A DNA stretch of 64,000 nt. Source: Mycolicibacterium tusciae JS617 (GTDB taxonomy: Bacteria > Actinomycetota > Actinomycetes > Mycobacteriales > Mycobacteriaceae). A program made the position numbers and the translations under genes. The notes beneath the pieces are model-generated. The model did no database searches. It was not told the origin of the DNA and saw only the letters and a program-made list of their open reading frames with translations. Location of the stretch: the NCBI RefSeq assembly GCF_000243415.2, contig NZ_KI912270.1, positions 2,108,001-2,172,000 of the forward strand, read 5' to 3'. Shown in pieces: positions 41,877 through 50,230 of this stretch (positions are counted from its first letter, which is position 1; every line of letters starts with the position of its first letter).

Positions 41877-42965
41877 TCACAGCTTGAAGCGGCCGGCGAA
41901 CCCGCGCAACGGCAGATCCGCGCTCGTCACCAGCCCCGGCGCCGCGTCGACGACCGATGCGATCGCGCTCAAGGCCGGCATTCCGGTCACGGTCATACCG
42001 ATCGAGGCGAAGTTCGCGGGATCAGACAGGTCGACACCGGGCTTCGGGAAGATCATGTGCTTGTTGTACACGCAGGGATCGCCCTTGATCTGAGTGATGT
42101 AGCAGCCCTTGATATCCCAACTCGGATTCGTGTGCGGCGTCATCTGCCACTCCAGGTGTGTCTCGACCCTCGGTACGCCGTCGACGATGCCCTGATACTT
42201 GATGTAGTTGCCGCCGAGCGAACCCTTCGGCAGCACGTACCACCCGAGATCGACGTCCTTGGTGCATGCCCCGAGTTCATAGCTGAATTTGACCTCGTCG
42301 AGTTTCAGGTCGAAGCAGTCGGCCATCATGAGCACGCTGTCTGCGAACACGCGGGTGTACTTCTCCAATCTGTCCGGAATGCTCGGATCGTCGACGGGAA
42401 GCCCGTAGCCGACTTCGATCCAGGTGTCCTTGCTGTGGTGGCACGAGACGTCGACGGATTCGATGGTGGTGACGTTCTCGATCTCGGCGACGTCGGCCGA
42501 GCACACGACGCCGAGGATCTGGTTCAGACCAGGGTTCATGCCGGTGCCGTAGAACGTCGCCCCTCCCCTCTCACACGCTTCGGAAAGGAGCTGCGAGACG
42601 GGCGTGCCCGACGGATGCGGATGATTGGTGTCGCGGTGCCAGCCGGTGATCCAGTCCGCCGTCGTGACGATGTTGATGCCGGCCTCGAGAACCTTCACGT
42701 AGAGGTCCTCATCGGGGAAGACACCGTGGAATGTCAGTACGTCGGGCTTGGCGGCGATGATCTCCTCGATCGACCCGGTCGCCGTCACCCCGTTGGGCGC
42801 CGACCCGGCCAGCTCACCGGCGTCCTTTCCGACCTTTTCCGGTGAGTAACAGTGCACTCCGATCAGTTCGAGATCGGGGCGGTCGGCGATCCGCTTGATC
42901 ATCTCGCTGCCGACATTGCCCGTCGCAACCTGAAACACGCGGATCGGCTTGCGATTTGCACTCAT
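41877..42965 (-). CDS. DapB-like NAD(P)-dependent dehydrogenase
   Basis: A 362-residue protein with an N-terminal Rossmann domain (IRVFQVATGNVGSEMIKRIA) as in dihydrodipicolinate reductase and 2,4-diaminopentanoate dehydrogenase homologues, and the motif YGTGMNPGLNQILGVV in the middle. The C-terminal half (VDLGWYVLPKGSLGGNYIKY) is a catalytic domain of the mycobacterial family of this length. The substrate is unknown. Its ATG overlaps the Rieske gene stop by ATGA, so the two are coupled and probably act in one pathway. Confidence 0.82.
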   Translation of the reverse strand: MSANRKPIRVFQVATGNVGSEMIKRIADRPDLELIGVHCYSPEKVGKDAGELAGSAPNGVTATGSIEEIIAAKPDVLTFHGVFPDEDLYVKVLEAGINIVTTADWITGWHRDTNHPHPSGTPVSQLLSEACERGGATFYGTGMNPGLNQILGVVCSADVAEIENVTTIESVDVSCHHSKDTWIEVGYGLPVDDPSIPDRLEKYTRVFADSVLMMADCFDLKLDEVKFSYELGACTKDVDLGWYVLPKGSLGGNYIKYQGIVDGVPRVETHLEWQMTPHTNPSWDIKGCYITQIKGDPCVYNKHMIFPKPGVDLSDPANFASIGMTVTGMPALSAIASVVDAAPGLVTSADLPLRGFAGRFKL

Positions 42966-43993
42966 TCAGTTCGGCCTTTCTGTGCTGCGTAGACTTCGGC
43001 GGCGCTGCCGCCTATACCGTCGGGATAGAACTGCTTGGCCCAGTTGCGGAGGGCGGTAAAGCCCTGCTGCTCTGAACCAGCCAGCGCAGGTGGATCGGAA
43101 TAGCGTTGGTATCGCCAAATATCGATATCTTGGGCAAACTGCCGGATGACTTCCTGCCCGAATTCGCGAGCCTTCGTCTCGGCGCGCTCCGGATTGCGGG
43201 TCGGCCGACGGCCGATGTACACCATGAAGCGAACATCAGACGTGCTGTCATCAACAGGTGTAATGGCAGAGATCGTTCTATTATCCACCATCCCAAAGCT
43301 TTTCGTCACGGCAATGCCGAGGCCGCCGTTGATCGCCTCGACTCTGCTGTCGATGTCGTCGATGCTCTGCTGATCGTCACCTTCGAACGTGATCGTGAAG
43401 TCAACATATGACACGGGTTCGTCAAAGTCGTGCCGGGTGAAGATGGGAACGATCGGAGTCTGGTGAACGAACTTGAAATGCGCGAAGTCGACGCCATTTT
43501 CGATGACGTACTGAGGATGCATCTCCAAGGCTTCGCGGTACAACCGCTGCTGGGGGTAGTAGTCGTGGGCGCTGCTGCCGTCGTTGAAACTCGCGAAAAC
43601 GTCGGGCGCGTCGAAGAACGGGTCGCGCCGCTCGATGTCGTGCCAGATGTAGACCGCCTCGTTGCGCTCCACGGTCGGGTAGGTACGAATCCGACGTCCC
43701 CGGTTCGGCCGATCCTCGTAGGGAATGCAGACGTTGCGGCCCTCGTGATTCCACTGCCAGCCGTGAAATGGGCACTGGATGACCTCGCCCTCGACGTGAC
43801 CACCGTGGCCGAGGTGCGCGCCGAGGTGCTCGCAGTAAGCGTCCATGACGGTGAGCTGACCGGACTCGGCCCGCCACGCGATCATCTCGGTGCCGAAGTA
43901 CGTCATCCGGTGAACGTCGCCGATCTTGATCTCGTCGGACCAGGCGACTTGGAACCAACCGGTCGGCTTCATCGACAGGGGTGGCTTGGCCAT
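42962..43993 (-). CDS. Rieske non-haem iron oxygenase, KshA-like
   Basis: A 343-residue oxygenase subunit. The Rieske [2Fe-2S] ligands are in AYCEHLGAHLGHGG and QCPFHGWQW (C-x-H ... C-x-x-H), and the mononuclear iron site is NGVDFAHFKFVHQ with Asp, His and His. Layout and length resemble 3-ketosteroid 9-alpha-hydroxylase oxygenases. ATG 43993 gives MAKPPLS; a GTG at 44011 would add six residues. No dedicated reductase is adjacent. It is divergent from the nitronate monooxygenase gene across a perfect palindrome. Confidence 0.9.
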   Translation of the reverse strand: MAKPPLSMKPTGWFQVAWSDEIKIGDVHRMTYFGTEMIAWRAESGQLTVMDAYCEHLGAHLGHGGHVEGEVIQCPFHGWQWNHEGRNVCIPYEDRPNRGRRIRTYPTVERNEAVYIWHDIERRDPFFDAPDVFASFNDGSSAHDYYPQQRLYREALEMHPQYVIENGVDFAHFKFVHQTPIVPIFTRHDFDEPVSYVDFTITFEGDDQQSIDDIDSRVEAINGGLGIAVTKSFGMVDNRTISAITPVDDSTSDVRFMVYIGRRPTRNPERAETKAREFGQEVIRQFAQDIDIWRYQRYSDPPALAGSEQQGFTALRNWAKQFYPDGIGGSAAEVYAAQKGRTE

Positions 43994-44034
43994 TCCAAAA
44001 TCATAAAACACTCAATGTAATAAAGCGACAACGA

Positions 44035-44052
44035 CGTTTTGTGTGCAAAACG
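44035..44052. promoter_or_regulatory. 18-bp perfect palindrome, divergent promoter operator
   Basis: CGTTTTGTGTGCAAAACG has 7-bp perfect arms and a TGTG spacer. It sits between the Rieske gene (minus, start 43993) and the nitronate monooxygenase gene (plus, start 44065). A related GTTTTGTAAAAC lies at 46684-46695, upstream of another oxidoreductase. Confidence 0.6.
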
Positions 44053-44064
44053 GTTTAATGGGCC

Positions 44065-44982
44065 GTGGCCAATCGAGTTCAGACCCTTCTCGGCGTCGAC
44101 TATCCCGTGGTCCAGGCGCCGATGACCTATATCGCCCGGGCGGAACTGGCCGCGGCCGTCTCAGAGGCCGGCGGCCTGGGAATGATCGAGACCCTCACCC
44201 CTGAGGGCCGCGCCGACCTGCAGCGGGTGCGTGAGTTAACGGAACGCCCCGTGGCGGCCAACCTGATGATCCAGGGCTGGAAGGGCGACCCGTCGATCGT
44301 CGACACGCTGACCGCCACGGGTGTGCAGCATGTGTTCACGTCCGCGGGCGATCCGGCATTGTTCACCGCGAGGCTGCACGACGCGGGCATGACGGTAGTG
44401 CACGTCGTCGGATCGTTGCGGGCCGCTCTCAAGGCGGTCGACGCAGGCGTCGACGCGTTAGTGGTCGAGGGTGTCGAGGGTGGTGGTTTCAAATCAGCAC
44501 TGGGGGCGTCGACCATGGTGCTGCTACCACTCGTCGCCGCCCACGTTGATGTGCCGATCATCGCCGCGGGCGGGATGTGTGACGCGCAGTCCGCTGCGGC
44601 ATCGCTGGTGCTCGGCGCAGAAGGCGTTCAGATGGGCACGCGGATGTTGGCCAGCCGGGAATCATTGGTGCACATGAACTTCAAGGATGCGATCGTCGCG
44701 GCCAACGACGCCGGCACCGTGCTGCTCGACATTCCAGGGAATCCGACCATGCGCGTACTTCGCACGGGGCTGGCGGCACGCGTCGCCGAGCACGATCCGG
44801 ATGCGAAACTGCTCGGCAAGGTCACCGAGCTTTACTTCGGCGGCGATATGGACGCCAGCGTCGCCAATACCGGACAGGTCTCGTCGCGCATCGCCGATCT
44901 TCTTCCGGTGGCTGACATCGTGCGCCAGACGTGGGTCCAGATCGAAGGGGTATTGGACGCCGCGCGATCGCGCGCGGGCTAG
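44065..44982 (+). CDS. nitronate monooxygenase family FMN protein
   Basis: A 305-residue TIM-barrel FMN protein. VQTLLGVDYPVVQAPMTYIA at the N-terminus, GVDALVVEGVEGGGF and PIIAAGGMCDAQSAAASLVL with EGVQMGTRM match the nitronate monooxygenase/2-nitropropane dioxygenase family. Many actinobacterial members lack nitronate activity and act as enoyl reductase-like or unknown FMN enzymes. The GTG start at 44065 has no strong Shine-Dalgarno sequence and is close to the operator, so a leaderless mRNA is possible. The 3' end overlaps the convergent gene by four bases. Confidence 0.88.
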   Translation: MANRVQTLLGVDYPVVQAPMTYIARAELAAAVSEAGGLGMIETLTPEGRADLQRVRELTERPVAANLMIQGWKGDPSIVDTLTATGVQHVFTSAGDPALFTARLHDAGMTVVHVVGSLRAALKAVDAGVDALVVEGVEGGGFKSALGASTMVLLPLVAAHVDVPIIAAGGMCDAQSAAASLVLGAEGVQMGTRMLASRESLVHMNFKDAIVAANDAGTVLLDIPGNPTMRVLRTGLAARVAEHDPDAKLLGKVTELYFGGDMDASVANTGQVSSRIADLLPVADIVRQTWVQIEGVLDAARSRAG

Positions 44983-46382
44983 GCCACGCTCTCGAGGAGG
45001 CGAGGCGCGTTGGCCGTCTTCGCGCGAGCAGCACGCGTCGTATGTGGCTTGCCGAGCCGCGGAGTACGCGTATGAAGGGCGATCAGTCCACCCGAGCGAA
45101 CGACACCCATCGGACCCGGACCGGCGAACCGGGCGATCCCCGACACCCGCAAGGCCAGCCCTGCCTTGGCCTGGCGGTAACCGACCCTGATCCCCGCGAC
45201 ACACACGATCAGCAGCCCGGCGACACCTGGCACGGCAATGGCCGCGAGCGCCATCAGCGATGCCGGCGCCAGTACGGAGCTGACTACGTGATCGAGGAAT
45301 GACGTCGTCGCGGGGCTAATGCCCGAAGGTACCGGCGCCAGACCCGAGAGCGTTAGATCGTTCTTCAACCCGCTCGCGGCGGCGCCTCCGATGCTCGACG
45401 GCTGGACCTCAGTGCCCGACAGCGGCGCTTTCAGCGCGGGGACGAGCCCGTGCGGCTGCGAGTCGGGTCCGAGAAACGGGAGGTCAACGAGTGTGCGCGG
45501 CGCGGTGACGGTGCCTCCGTTGCCGATCAGTGGCGGACGCACACTGTCAGGACTCTTAACGCCGAGCAAGGAGACCAGATCCCCCGGCACGCTGGCGACC
45601 TCGATGACGGCTCCCACCACACCGCCGACCATCGCCACGATCGACTTGATGACATCGGTGATCGGGGTCTGCGACGTCGGCAGCTGTGCGAGCGTGTTCA
45701 CGGCGTACCCAAGTCCCTGCGCAACCGAGGCAAACGCATTCGAAACCCGCGTTACTACCGTCGTCGTGATCGGCCCAGGTTCACGGGTCGCAAGCGGTTG
45801 GGCGTCCCAGCTCTCCTCGGCTTTCGACGCCGGCGCGCCGCCGCTTTGTTGCGCAGCAGGCTTGGTCTGCGCCTGCGGGGTTTTGTTCGACCCTGAAGGG
45901 AGTGTGAACTTTAGCGTGAAGGCTGGAACCGCGGACAAGGAGGGCATCACCACGACTGTCGAACTCGGCGTAACGCCAGCTTCGGCGCCGTCCAGATTCA
46001 ATCCCGTGAGATCAGTGATGTCATTTTGCTCTTCGACGGTGTTGGTCTCCGCTTCCACCGTGAAGGTCGACGACTGCTGATTGGTCGTGCCCGTGGTTGT
46101 CCCTACCGTGACCGTACTGTCACTACCGTCATCACCGGTCTCGTCGTCGTCTTGCTTCGCATCCTCAGTGTTGGTGGGACCGTCGGTGGTCGACGTGGTG
46201 TTGGTAGTGCGATCCGCAGTCTTGGTGTCGCCACCTGGGGAGTCAGAGACACCACCGGTTTCAGTTTGATCGGCGTAGGCGATAGCGCCAGCACTGCTGC
46301 AAACGAGGAGACCGATCGAGAGCGCGCAAACACCCGCTGCATTGCGCAGATGAGTGGTGACGATGATCTCCTCCTTCAGCAA
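44979..46382 (-). CDS. secreted or surface protein with Thr/Asp-rich region and C-terminal membrane segment
   Basis: About 467 residues, no recognised domain. An N-terminal signal peptide (GVCALSIGLLVCSSAGAIAY, cleavage probably near AYA-D) leads into a Thr/Asp-rich low-complexity region (~40-125). The middle is Pro/Ser/Ala-rich, and a C-terminal membrane segment (LMALAAIAVPGVAGLLIVCV) is followed by a basic tail. The start is uncertain: the first usable codon is TTG 46382, yet AAGGAGGA lies inside the frame at 46369-46376, ahead of ATC and GTC codons only. A cell-envelope role is the most that can be inferred. Confidence 0.7.
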   Translation of the reverse strand: MLKEEIIVTTHLRNAAGVCALSIGLLVCSSAGAIAYADQTETGGVSDSPGGDTKTADRTTNTTSTTDGPTNTEDAKQDDDETGDDGSDSTVTVGTTTGTTNQQSSTFTVEAETNTVEEQNDITDLTGLNLDGAEAGVTPSSTVVVMPSLSAVPAFTLKFTLPSGSNKTPQAQTKPAAQQSGGAPASKAEESWDAQPLATREPGPITTTVVTRVSNAFASVAQGLGYAVNTLAQLPTSQTPITDVIKSIVAMVGGVVGAVIEVASVPGDLVSLLGVKSPDSVRPPLIGNGGTVTAPRTLVDLPFLGPDSQPHGLVPALKAPLSGTEVQPSSIGGAAASGLKNDLTLSGLAPVPSGISPATTSFLDHVVSSVLAPASLMALAAIAVPGVAGLLIVCVAGIRVGYRQAKAGLALRVSGIARFAGPGPMGVVRSGGLIALHTRTPRLGKPHTTRAARAKTANAPRLLESVA

Positions 46383-46864
46383 AACGACCTGCTGATTCCG
46401 CAGGATATTGTCGCACAGACCTGCCGTTACCCACTAGAAATCCCGGACCCAGAAGCTGGGCCGAACCCGGCGCAGCGCGTCTGGTGTCGGCCCAGCGACC
46501 GCAGCCAACGCGGCCATGGCCGAACGCCGTCGAGCAATGCAAAGAGACCGCCCTCCCGAGCCCAGGCCCGTCATCAGCGGTTTTCCCGTCGCGCTACGTG
46601 GTCGGCAGCAGTCGAGGCCCGGCTTACCTCCCCGCTCGACGGGGTGCGAACGCTGGCGCAATCCCTCGCGTCATTCGCGTCCGGTTTTGTAAAACTTAAT
46701 GGCCCACGGTTTCGGCAGGGGGCCGTGCAAACGGCGAATGCGGCCCATCAATCAAGATCGTTCGAATTTGCGCTGACGCCGGACCCAATCGCCACGCTCG
46801 AAATGTATGCAACGAGCAAACAGACGCACTTGTCAGTTCATCGAACGGACGTAACGATGGTGCG
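46383..46864. other. 482-bp intergenic region without supported gene
   Basis: It separates two divergent genes. Short frames on both strands have no Shine-Dalgarno sequence or recognisable motif. A 12-base dyad GTTTTGTAAAAC at 46684-46695, followed by an AT-rich TTAATGG, is the only visible regulatory-looking signal, and it resembles the palindrome at 44035-44052. Confidence 0.5.
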
Positions 46865-48082
46865 GTGCCACAGCCCTCACGCGTACTCGTTCTCGGGGCC
46901 GGGTTCGCCGGGCTGTGGGCCGCGCTGGGAGCGGCACGGCGACTGGACGAGCTAGGTGTCGCGCAGGGAGCCGTCAAGATCACCATCGTCAGTACGCAAC
47001 CGTTCCACGACATCCGGGTCCGCAACTACGAGGCCGACCTGAGCCCATGCCGAATCCCGTTGCCGGACTTGCTCGATCCGGCCGGTGTCGGGCATATCAC
47101 CGCCGATGTGACCGGAATCGACCCGGCGCAGGCGACCGTGCGGACTGCGGACGGCGCGATGTTGAGATACGACCGCCTCGTCGTCGCGCTGGGCAGCAGC
47201 GTGGCCAAACCGGATCTGCCCGGGCTGGCCGAGTTCGGTTTCGACGTCGACACCTACGACGGCGCGACGAAACTGCAGGCACATATCCGTGCCCTGGCCG
47301 ACCGCGCCGCAGAACCCGCGAGCACGACCGCGGTGGTCGTCGGCGCCGGACTCACCGGCATCGAGACCGCCAGTGAGCTTCCGAGGATGCTTTCGAAGGC
47401 GTTGGGGCCCGAGGCCACGCCGCGGGTGATCCTCGTCGATCACAACCCGCATGTCGGCTCGGACATGGGCGAGTCGGCCCGTCCGGTCATCGAGGACGCG
47501 TTGGCCGCCAACCACGTCGACACCTTGACGGGGGTGGGCGTCACCGCCGTCGACGCACGAAGCGTCACCCTCTCGTCCGGCGAAGTTGTGCCGACGGCGA
47601 CGGTGGTGTGGTGCGCCGGCATGCGGGCGAACCCGTTGACGGCGCAGCTCGGGGTGCCGCGCGATCGACTGGGCCGGCTGCCGGTCGATGACCATCTGAG
47701 GGTCGAGGGTGTCTCCGGGATATTCGCTTCAGGGGATGTGGCCGTGGCGCGCATGGACAACGAACACATGTCGGTGATGTCATGTCAGCACGGTCGGCCG
47801 ATGGGCCGCTACGCGGGCTACAACGTGATCAGCGACCTGCTGGGTGCTCCCATGCTGTCGCTGCGAATCCCTTGGTATGTCACCGTTCTCGATCTCGGTC
47901 CGGCCGGTGCGGTCTACACGGAGGGTTGGGATCGCCGAGTCGTCAGTACCGGCGCGGAAGCCAAAGCGACCAAACAATTGATCAACGGTGAACGCATCTA
48001 TCCCCCACTGACCGGCGATCGCACCGCCTTGCTCGCCGCGGCCGCCCCGGAGTTGCAGGCCGCGCCCGCCTACGGGGATTGA
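46865..48082 (+). CDS. NAD(P)/FAD-dependent oxidoreductase, NDH-2-like
   Basis: A 405-residue pyridine-nucleotide disulphide-oxidoreductase family protein without the redox cysteines. VLVLGAGFAGLWAALGAARR binds FAD, AVVVGAGLTGIETASELPRM binds NAD(P)H, and GIFASGDVAVARM is the second FAD motif. Overall length and TVVWCAGMRANPLTAQLG fit type II NADH dehydrogenase-like proteins, but the membrane-anchoring C-terminus is not obvious. GTG 46865 begins MPQPSRVLV. Electron acceptor unknown. Confidence 0.88.
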   Translation: MPQPSRVLVLGAGFAGLWAALGAARRLDELGVAQGAVKITIVSTQPFHDIRVRNYEADLSPCRIPLPDLLDPAGVGHITADVTGIDPAQATVRTADGAMLRYDRLVVALGSSVAKPDLPGLAEFGFDVDTYDGATKLQAHIRALADRAAEPASTTAVVVGAGLTGIETASELPRMLSKALGPEATPRVILVDHNPHVGSDMGESARPVIEDALAANHVDTLTGVGVTAVDARSVTLSSGEVVPTATVVWCAGMRANPLTAQLGVPRDRLGRLPVDDHLRVEGVSGIFASGDVAVARMDNEHMSVMSCQHGRPMGRYAGYNVISDLLGAPMLSLRIPWYVTVLDLGPAGAVYTEGWDRRVVSTGAEAKATKQLINGERIYPPLTGDRTALLAAAAPELQAAPAYGD

Positions 48083-48096
48083 CGCCTACCACGATT

Positions 48097-48110
48097 GGCG
48101 GCTCGCCGCC
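48097..48110. terminator. short GC hairpin between convergent genes
   Basis: GGCGGC-TC-GCCGCC forms a 6-bp stem with a two-base loop, 14 bases after the oxidoreductase stop and directly at the stop of the convergent YdeI-like gene. A two-base loop is tight, so the true loop would be larger and the hairpin weaker than it looks. Confidence 0.4.
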
Positions 48111-48376
48111 TACTTCCCGGTGCGCTCGCGGTGCTTGCACCCCGGCCAGCAGCACGGCCTGCGCTGGCCCTCCTCCAGTTCCTCCTGGGTACGACGGATG
48201 CGACGATCTCGCGTCGCCTCCTGCTTGGCGTCCTCGACCCAGCAGATGAACTCATTGCGCGCCAGGGGCGTGATGTCCTTCCACGCGGCGAGCGCCGTGT
48301 CGTTGGCCATCAGCGCCTGGCGCAGGTCTGTGGGCAGCTTATGCACCACCCCGCCGGGCACCCGCGGGCTACTCAT
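48110..48376 (-). CDS. YdeI/OmpD-associated family protein (small)
   Basis: An 88-residue protein. LPTDLRQALMANDTALAAWK and ITPLARNEFICWVEDAKQEA, then RDRRIRRTQEELEEGQRRPC, match the C-terminal domain of the YdeI/OmpD-associated (DUF1905-linked) family, in which similar stand-alone copies occur. A bacteriocin- or peptide-tolerance role was proposed for the family; the mechanism is unknown. Its ATG overlaps the end of a 38-codon frame upstream (ATGA). Confidence 0.82.
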   Translation of the reverse strand: MSSPRVPGGVVHKLPTDLRQALMANDTALAAWKDITPLARNEFICWVEDAKQEATRDRRIRRTQEELEEGQRRPCCWPGCKHRERTGK

Positions 48377-48489
48377 CTGGCCACGATATCGAAATCAGAG
48401 GAGACTCCGCGATCACGCCAGTACAGTTCGCGACAAGTCCTGTACGCAAGCACTGCGAGCGCCGGTACCAACACCGCGCCAATAGCCAT
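48373..48489 (-). CDS. possible 38-residue single-span membrane protein
   Basis: ATG 48489 opens a 38-codon frame with one hydrophobic segment (MAIGAVLVPALAVLAYR) and a charged tail (CRELYWRDRGVSSDFDIVAR). Its TGA overlaps the ATG of the YdeI-like gene by four bases, the arrangement expected of a coupled upstream gene. There is no clear Shine-Dalgarno sequence, and it lies in the divergent promoter region, so it may be chance. Confidence 0.3.
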   Translation of the reverse strand: MAIGAVLVPALAVLAYRTCRELYWRDRGVSSDFDIVAR

Positions 48490-48507
48490 GAACGGAAGGC
48501 AAATACT

Positions 48508-49422
48508 GTGAAGAAATCTGCTGTGGCCCTTGGGATTTCTATGGTCCTGTTGTCCGGCTGCTCGTACGCAAGTGTCGGGGCCGGGGAGCAGGCCGTCGTC
48601 GTCGACGGCTACTGGATGATCCCCACCGATCCGACGGTAAAGGGATGCATTGAACCGGAGAATTCTCAGAACGAGATCACCAACCACGTGTACCGCTATC
48701 CGGCCCGCCAAATCTCCTGGGATGCAACGGGCGATCCCGGCTCAGAGCGCGGGCCATACGTCGTGGTGTCCAACGCCAAGGCACCCGCGGATATGAACGT
48801 GCCAGTAGTCGTGACGTTCGACCTGACGTCGGACTGCGAGAAGCTCAAGCAATTCCACCGCGACTTCGGGACCAAATACAACGGTTGGTTGAACGACGAC
48901 GGCACAGTCAGCGACGGGTGGATCGAGCTGCTGAATTACGTGATCGGACAACCGTTGCAGGACACCCTCAATGGTGTGGCGCAGAAATACACGTGGCAGC
49001 AGATCTGGAACGACGAGCAGGCGCGTGCCGAGTTCCGCAATGCCCTTCTCACCTCGCTGCCCAACGCCAGCAAGGCCCGAACCAACGGTGTGGACTTCTT
49101 CACCAACTTCCAGGTGACCGTGCTCAAGCCGACGCCGGTCAATCCGGAGCTGAAGGCGGCCATCGAACGCGAGCAGGCCGCGATTCAGAATGCGCAGGCG
49201 ACGCAGGCGCAGGGTGTCGCCGAGGCCACCGCCAAAAAAGCCAAGGCGGAAGCGGATCTGGCCACCGCCGTGGCCGAGACCAAGGTGGCCGAGCAGGAGG
49301 CGTTGAAACGCGCCGCCGAGGTCAAGGGTTACCCGTCGGTCGAGGACTACCTTCGTGCCGAAGCGATCCACCAGGGGCTCAACCCGTGGCAGCCGACCTA
49401 CGTTGTCCCACAGGCGGGCTGA
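48508..49422 (+). CDS. SPFH/band-7-like lipoprotein
   Basis: A 304-residue protein. The signal peptide ends in the lipobox MVLLSGCSYA, so the mature protein is probably lipid-anchored. VGAGEQAVVVDGYW starts a band-7 (SPFH) type region, followed by ~70 residues of Ala/Glu/Lys-rich helix (about 215-275) and the tail EVKGYPSVEDYLRAEAIHQG. Band-7 proteins form membrane-bound oligomers; an extracytoplasmic lipoprotein form is unusual outside actinobacteria and their phages. GTG 48508 follows GGAAGG. Confidence 0.8.
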   Translation: MKKSAVALGISMVLLSGCSYASVGAGEQAVVVDGYWMIPTDPTVKGCIEPENSQNEITNHVYRYPARQISWDATGDPGSERGPYVVVSNAKAPADMNVPVVVTFDLTSDCEKLKQFHRDFGTKYNGWLNDDGTVSDGWIELLNYVIGQPLQDTLNGVAQKYTWQQIWNDEQARAEFRNALLTSLPNASKARTNGVDFFTNFQVTVLKPTPVNPELKAAIEREQAAIQNAQATQAQGVAEATAKKAKAEADLATAVAETKVAEQEALKRAAEVKGYPSVEDYLRAEAIHQGLNPWQPTYVVPQAG

Positions 49423-49432
49423 CCGTCGTAAC

Positions 49433-49450
49433 AACACGCCGCAGCGTGTT
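49433..49450. terminator. 7-bp stem hairpin between convergent genes
   Basis: AACACGC-CGCA-GCGTGTT is a perfect stem-loop starting 10 bases after the lipoprotein stop and ending at the stop of the convergent reductase gene. It probably serves both. Confidence 0.65.
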
Positions 49451-50094
49451 CAGTTGTCGCGCCCGGTGCCGCGATCGGGTGCACTCATGTCCCCCGTTCC
49501 TGGCGTGCCGTCGACGCGTCCGTAGCGCAGATACACGATGCCCTTCGGACTGGACACCGGCGGTTCCAGAAGGGTGATGTTCGTCGGCACCGCGCCGCCG
49601 TCGAACACCTTCTTTCCGACGCCCAGCACGATGGGATGCACCCAGAGGTCGAGGCGGTCGAAGAGCTTCTCACGCAGAATGGTCTGCACCAGATTCAGGC
49701 TGCCAACGACCTTGACGTGCTCGTGTCGGTCGCGGATCTCCTGCACCGCGGCGGCCAGATCCGGGCCGAGCTGCGTGGACCCGGCCCACGAGAGCTCGGG
49801 CCTGCCGCGGGAGGCCACGTACTTCGGGACGCTGTTGAAGAGCGTGGCGATCTGGCCGTCCTGGCCGCCCTCCTGGTCCGGCCAGAAGCCCGCGAAGATG
49901 TCATAGGTCCGCCTGCCGAGCAGGAGGGCGTCGGTGCCTTCATATGCCGCGCCGACCTGGGCGCCGGACACCGCGTCGATCAGTGGCGCCTGCCAACCGC
50001 CGAACGGGAACCCCACCGGGTCCTCGTCGGGACCGCCGGGCGCCTGCCCCACAAGGTCCAGGGTTGCGAACAGCTCGATGTGAATGAGGCCCAT
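49450..50094 (-). CDS. dihydrofolate reductase/RibD C-terminal domain family protein
   Basis: A 214-residue protein. IHIELFATLDLVGQAPGGPD, LLLGRRTYDIFAGFWPDQEG, HVKVVGSLNLVQTILREKLF and LDLWVHPIVLGVGKKVFDGG are the family signatures. Members bind NADPH and are mostly uncharacterised; they are not the essential folate DHFR. The C-terminal 20 residues are disordered. It is divergent from rnhA, with its ATG at 50094. Confidence 0.87.
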   Translation of the reverse strand: MGLIHIELFATLDLVGQAPGGPDEDPVGFPFGGWQAPLIDAVSGAQVGAAYEGTDALLLGRRTYDIFAGFWPDQEGGQDGQIATLFNSVPKYVASRGRPELSWAGSTQLGPDLAAAVQEIRDRHEHVKVVGSLNLVQTILREKLFDRLDLWVHPIVLGVGKKVFDGGAVPTNITLLEPPVSSPKGIVYLRYGRVDGTPGTGDMSAPDRGTGRDN

Positions 50095-50230
50095 GCCGTA
50101 CTCCGATGCCTTGGTTGTCTCGGTCGGGAGGTAGACCTGTCGACGCCGCCAGACTCATCGGCGCGACAGCATCGACATGGCCTCGCGAGTCGCGGGGCCA
50201 ATCGCTCGATGCATTGCCTATCCTCGGCGC

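Noticed and set aside
46026..46955. Long plus-strand frame opposite the secreted protein gene and intergenic region
   Set aside because: Codon pattern and composition are those of an antisense shadow; it overlaps two supported genes.
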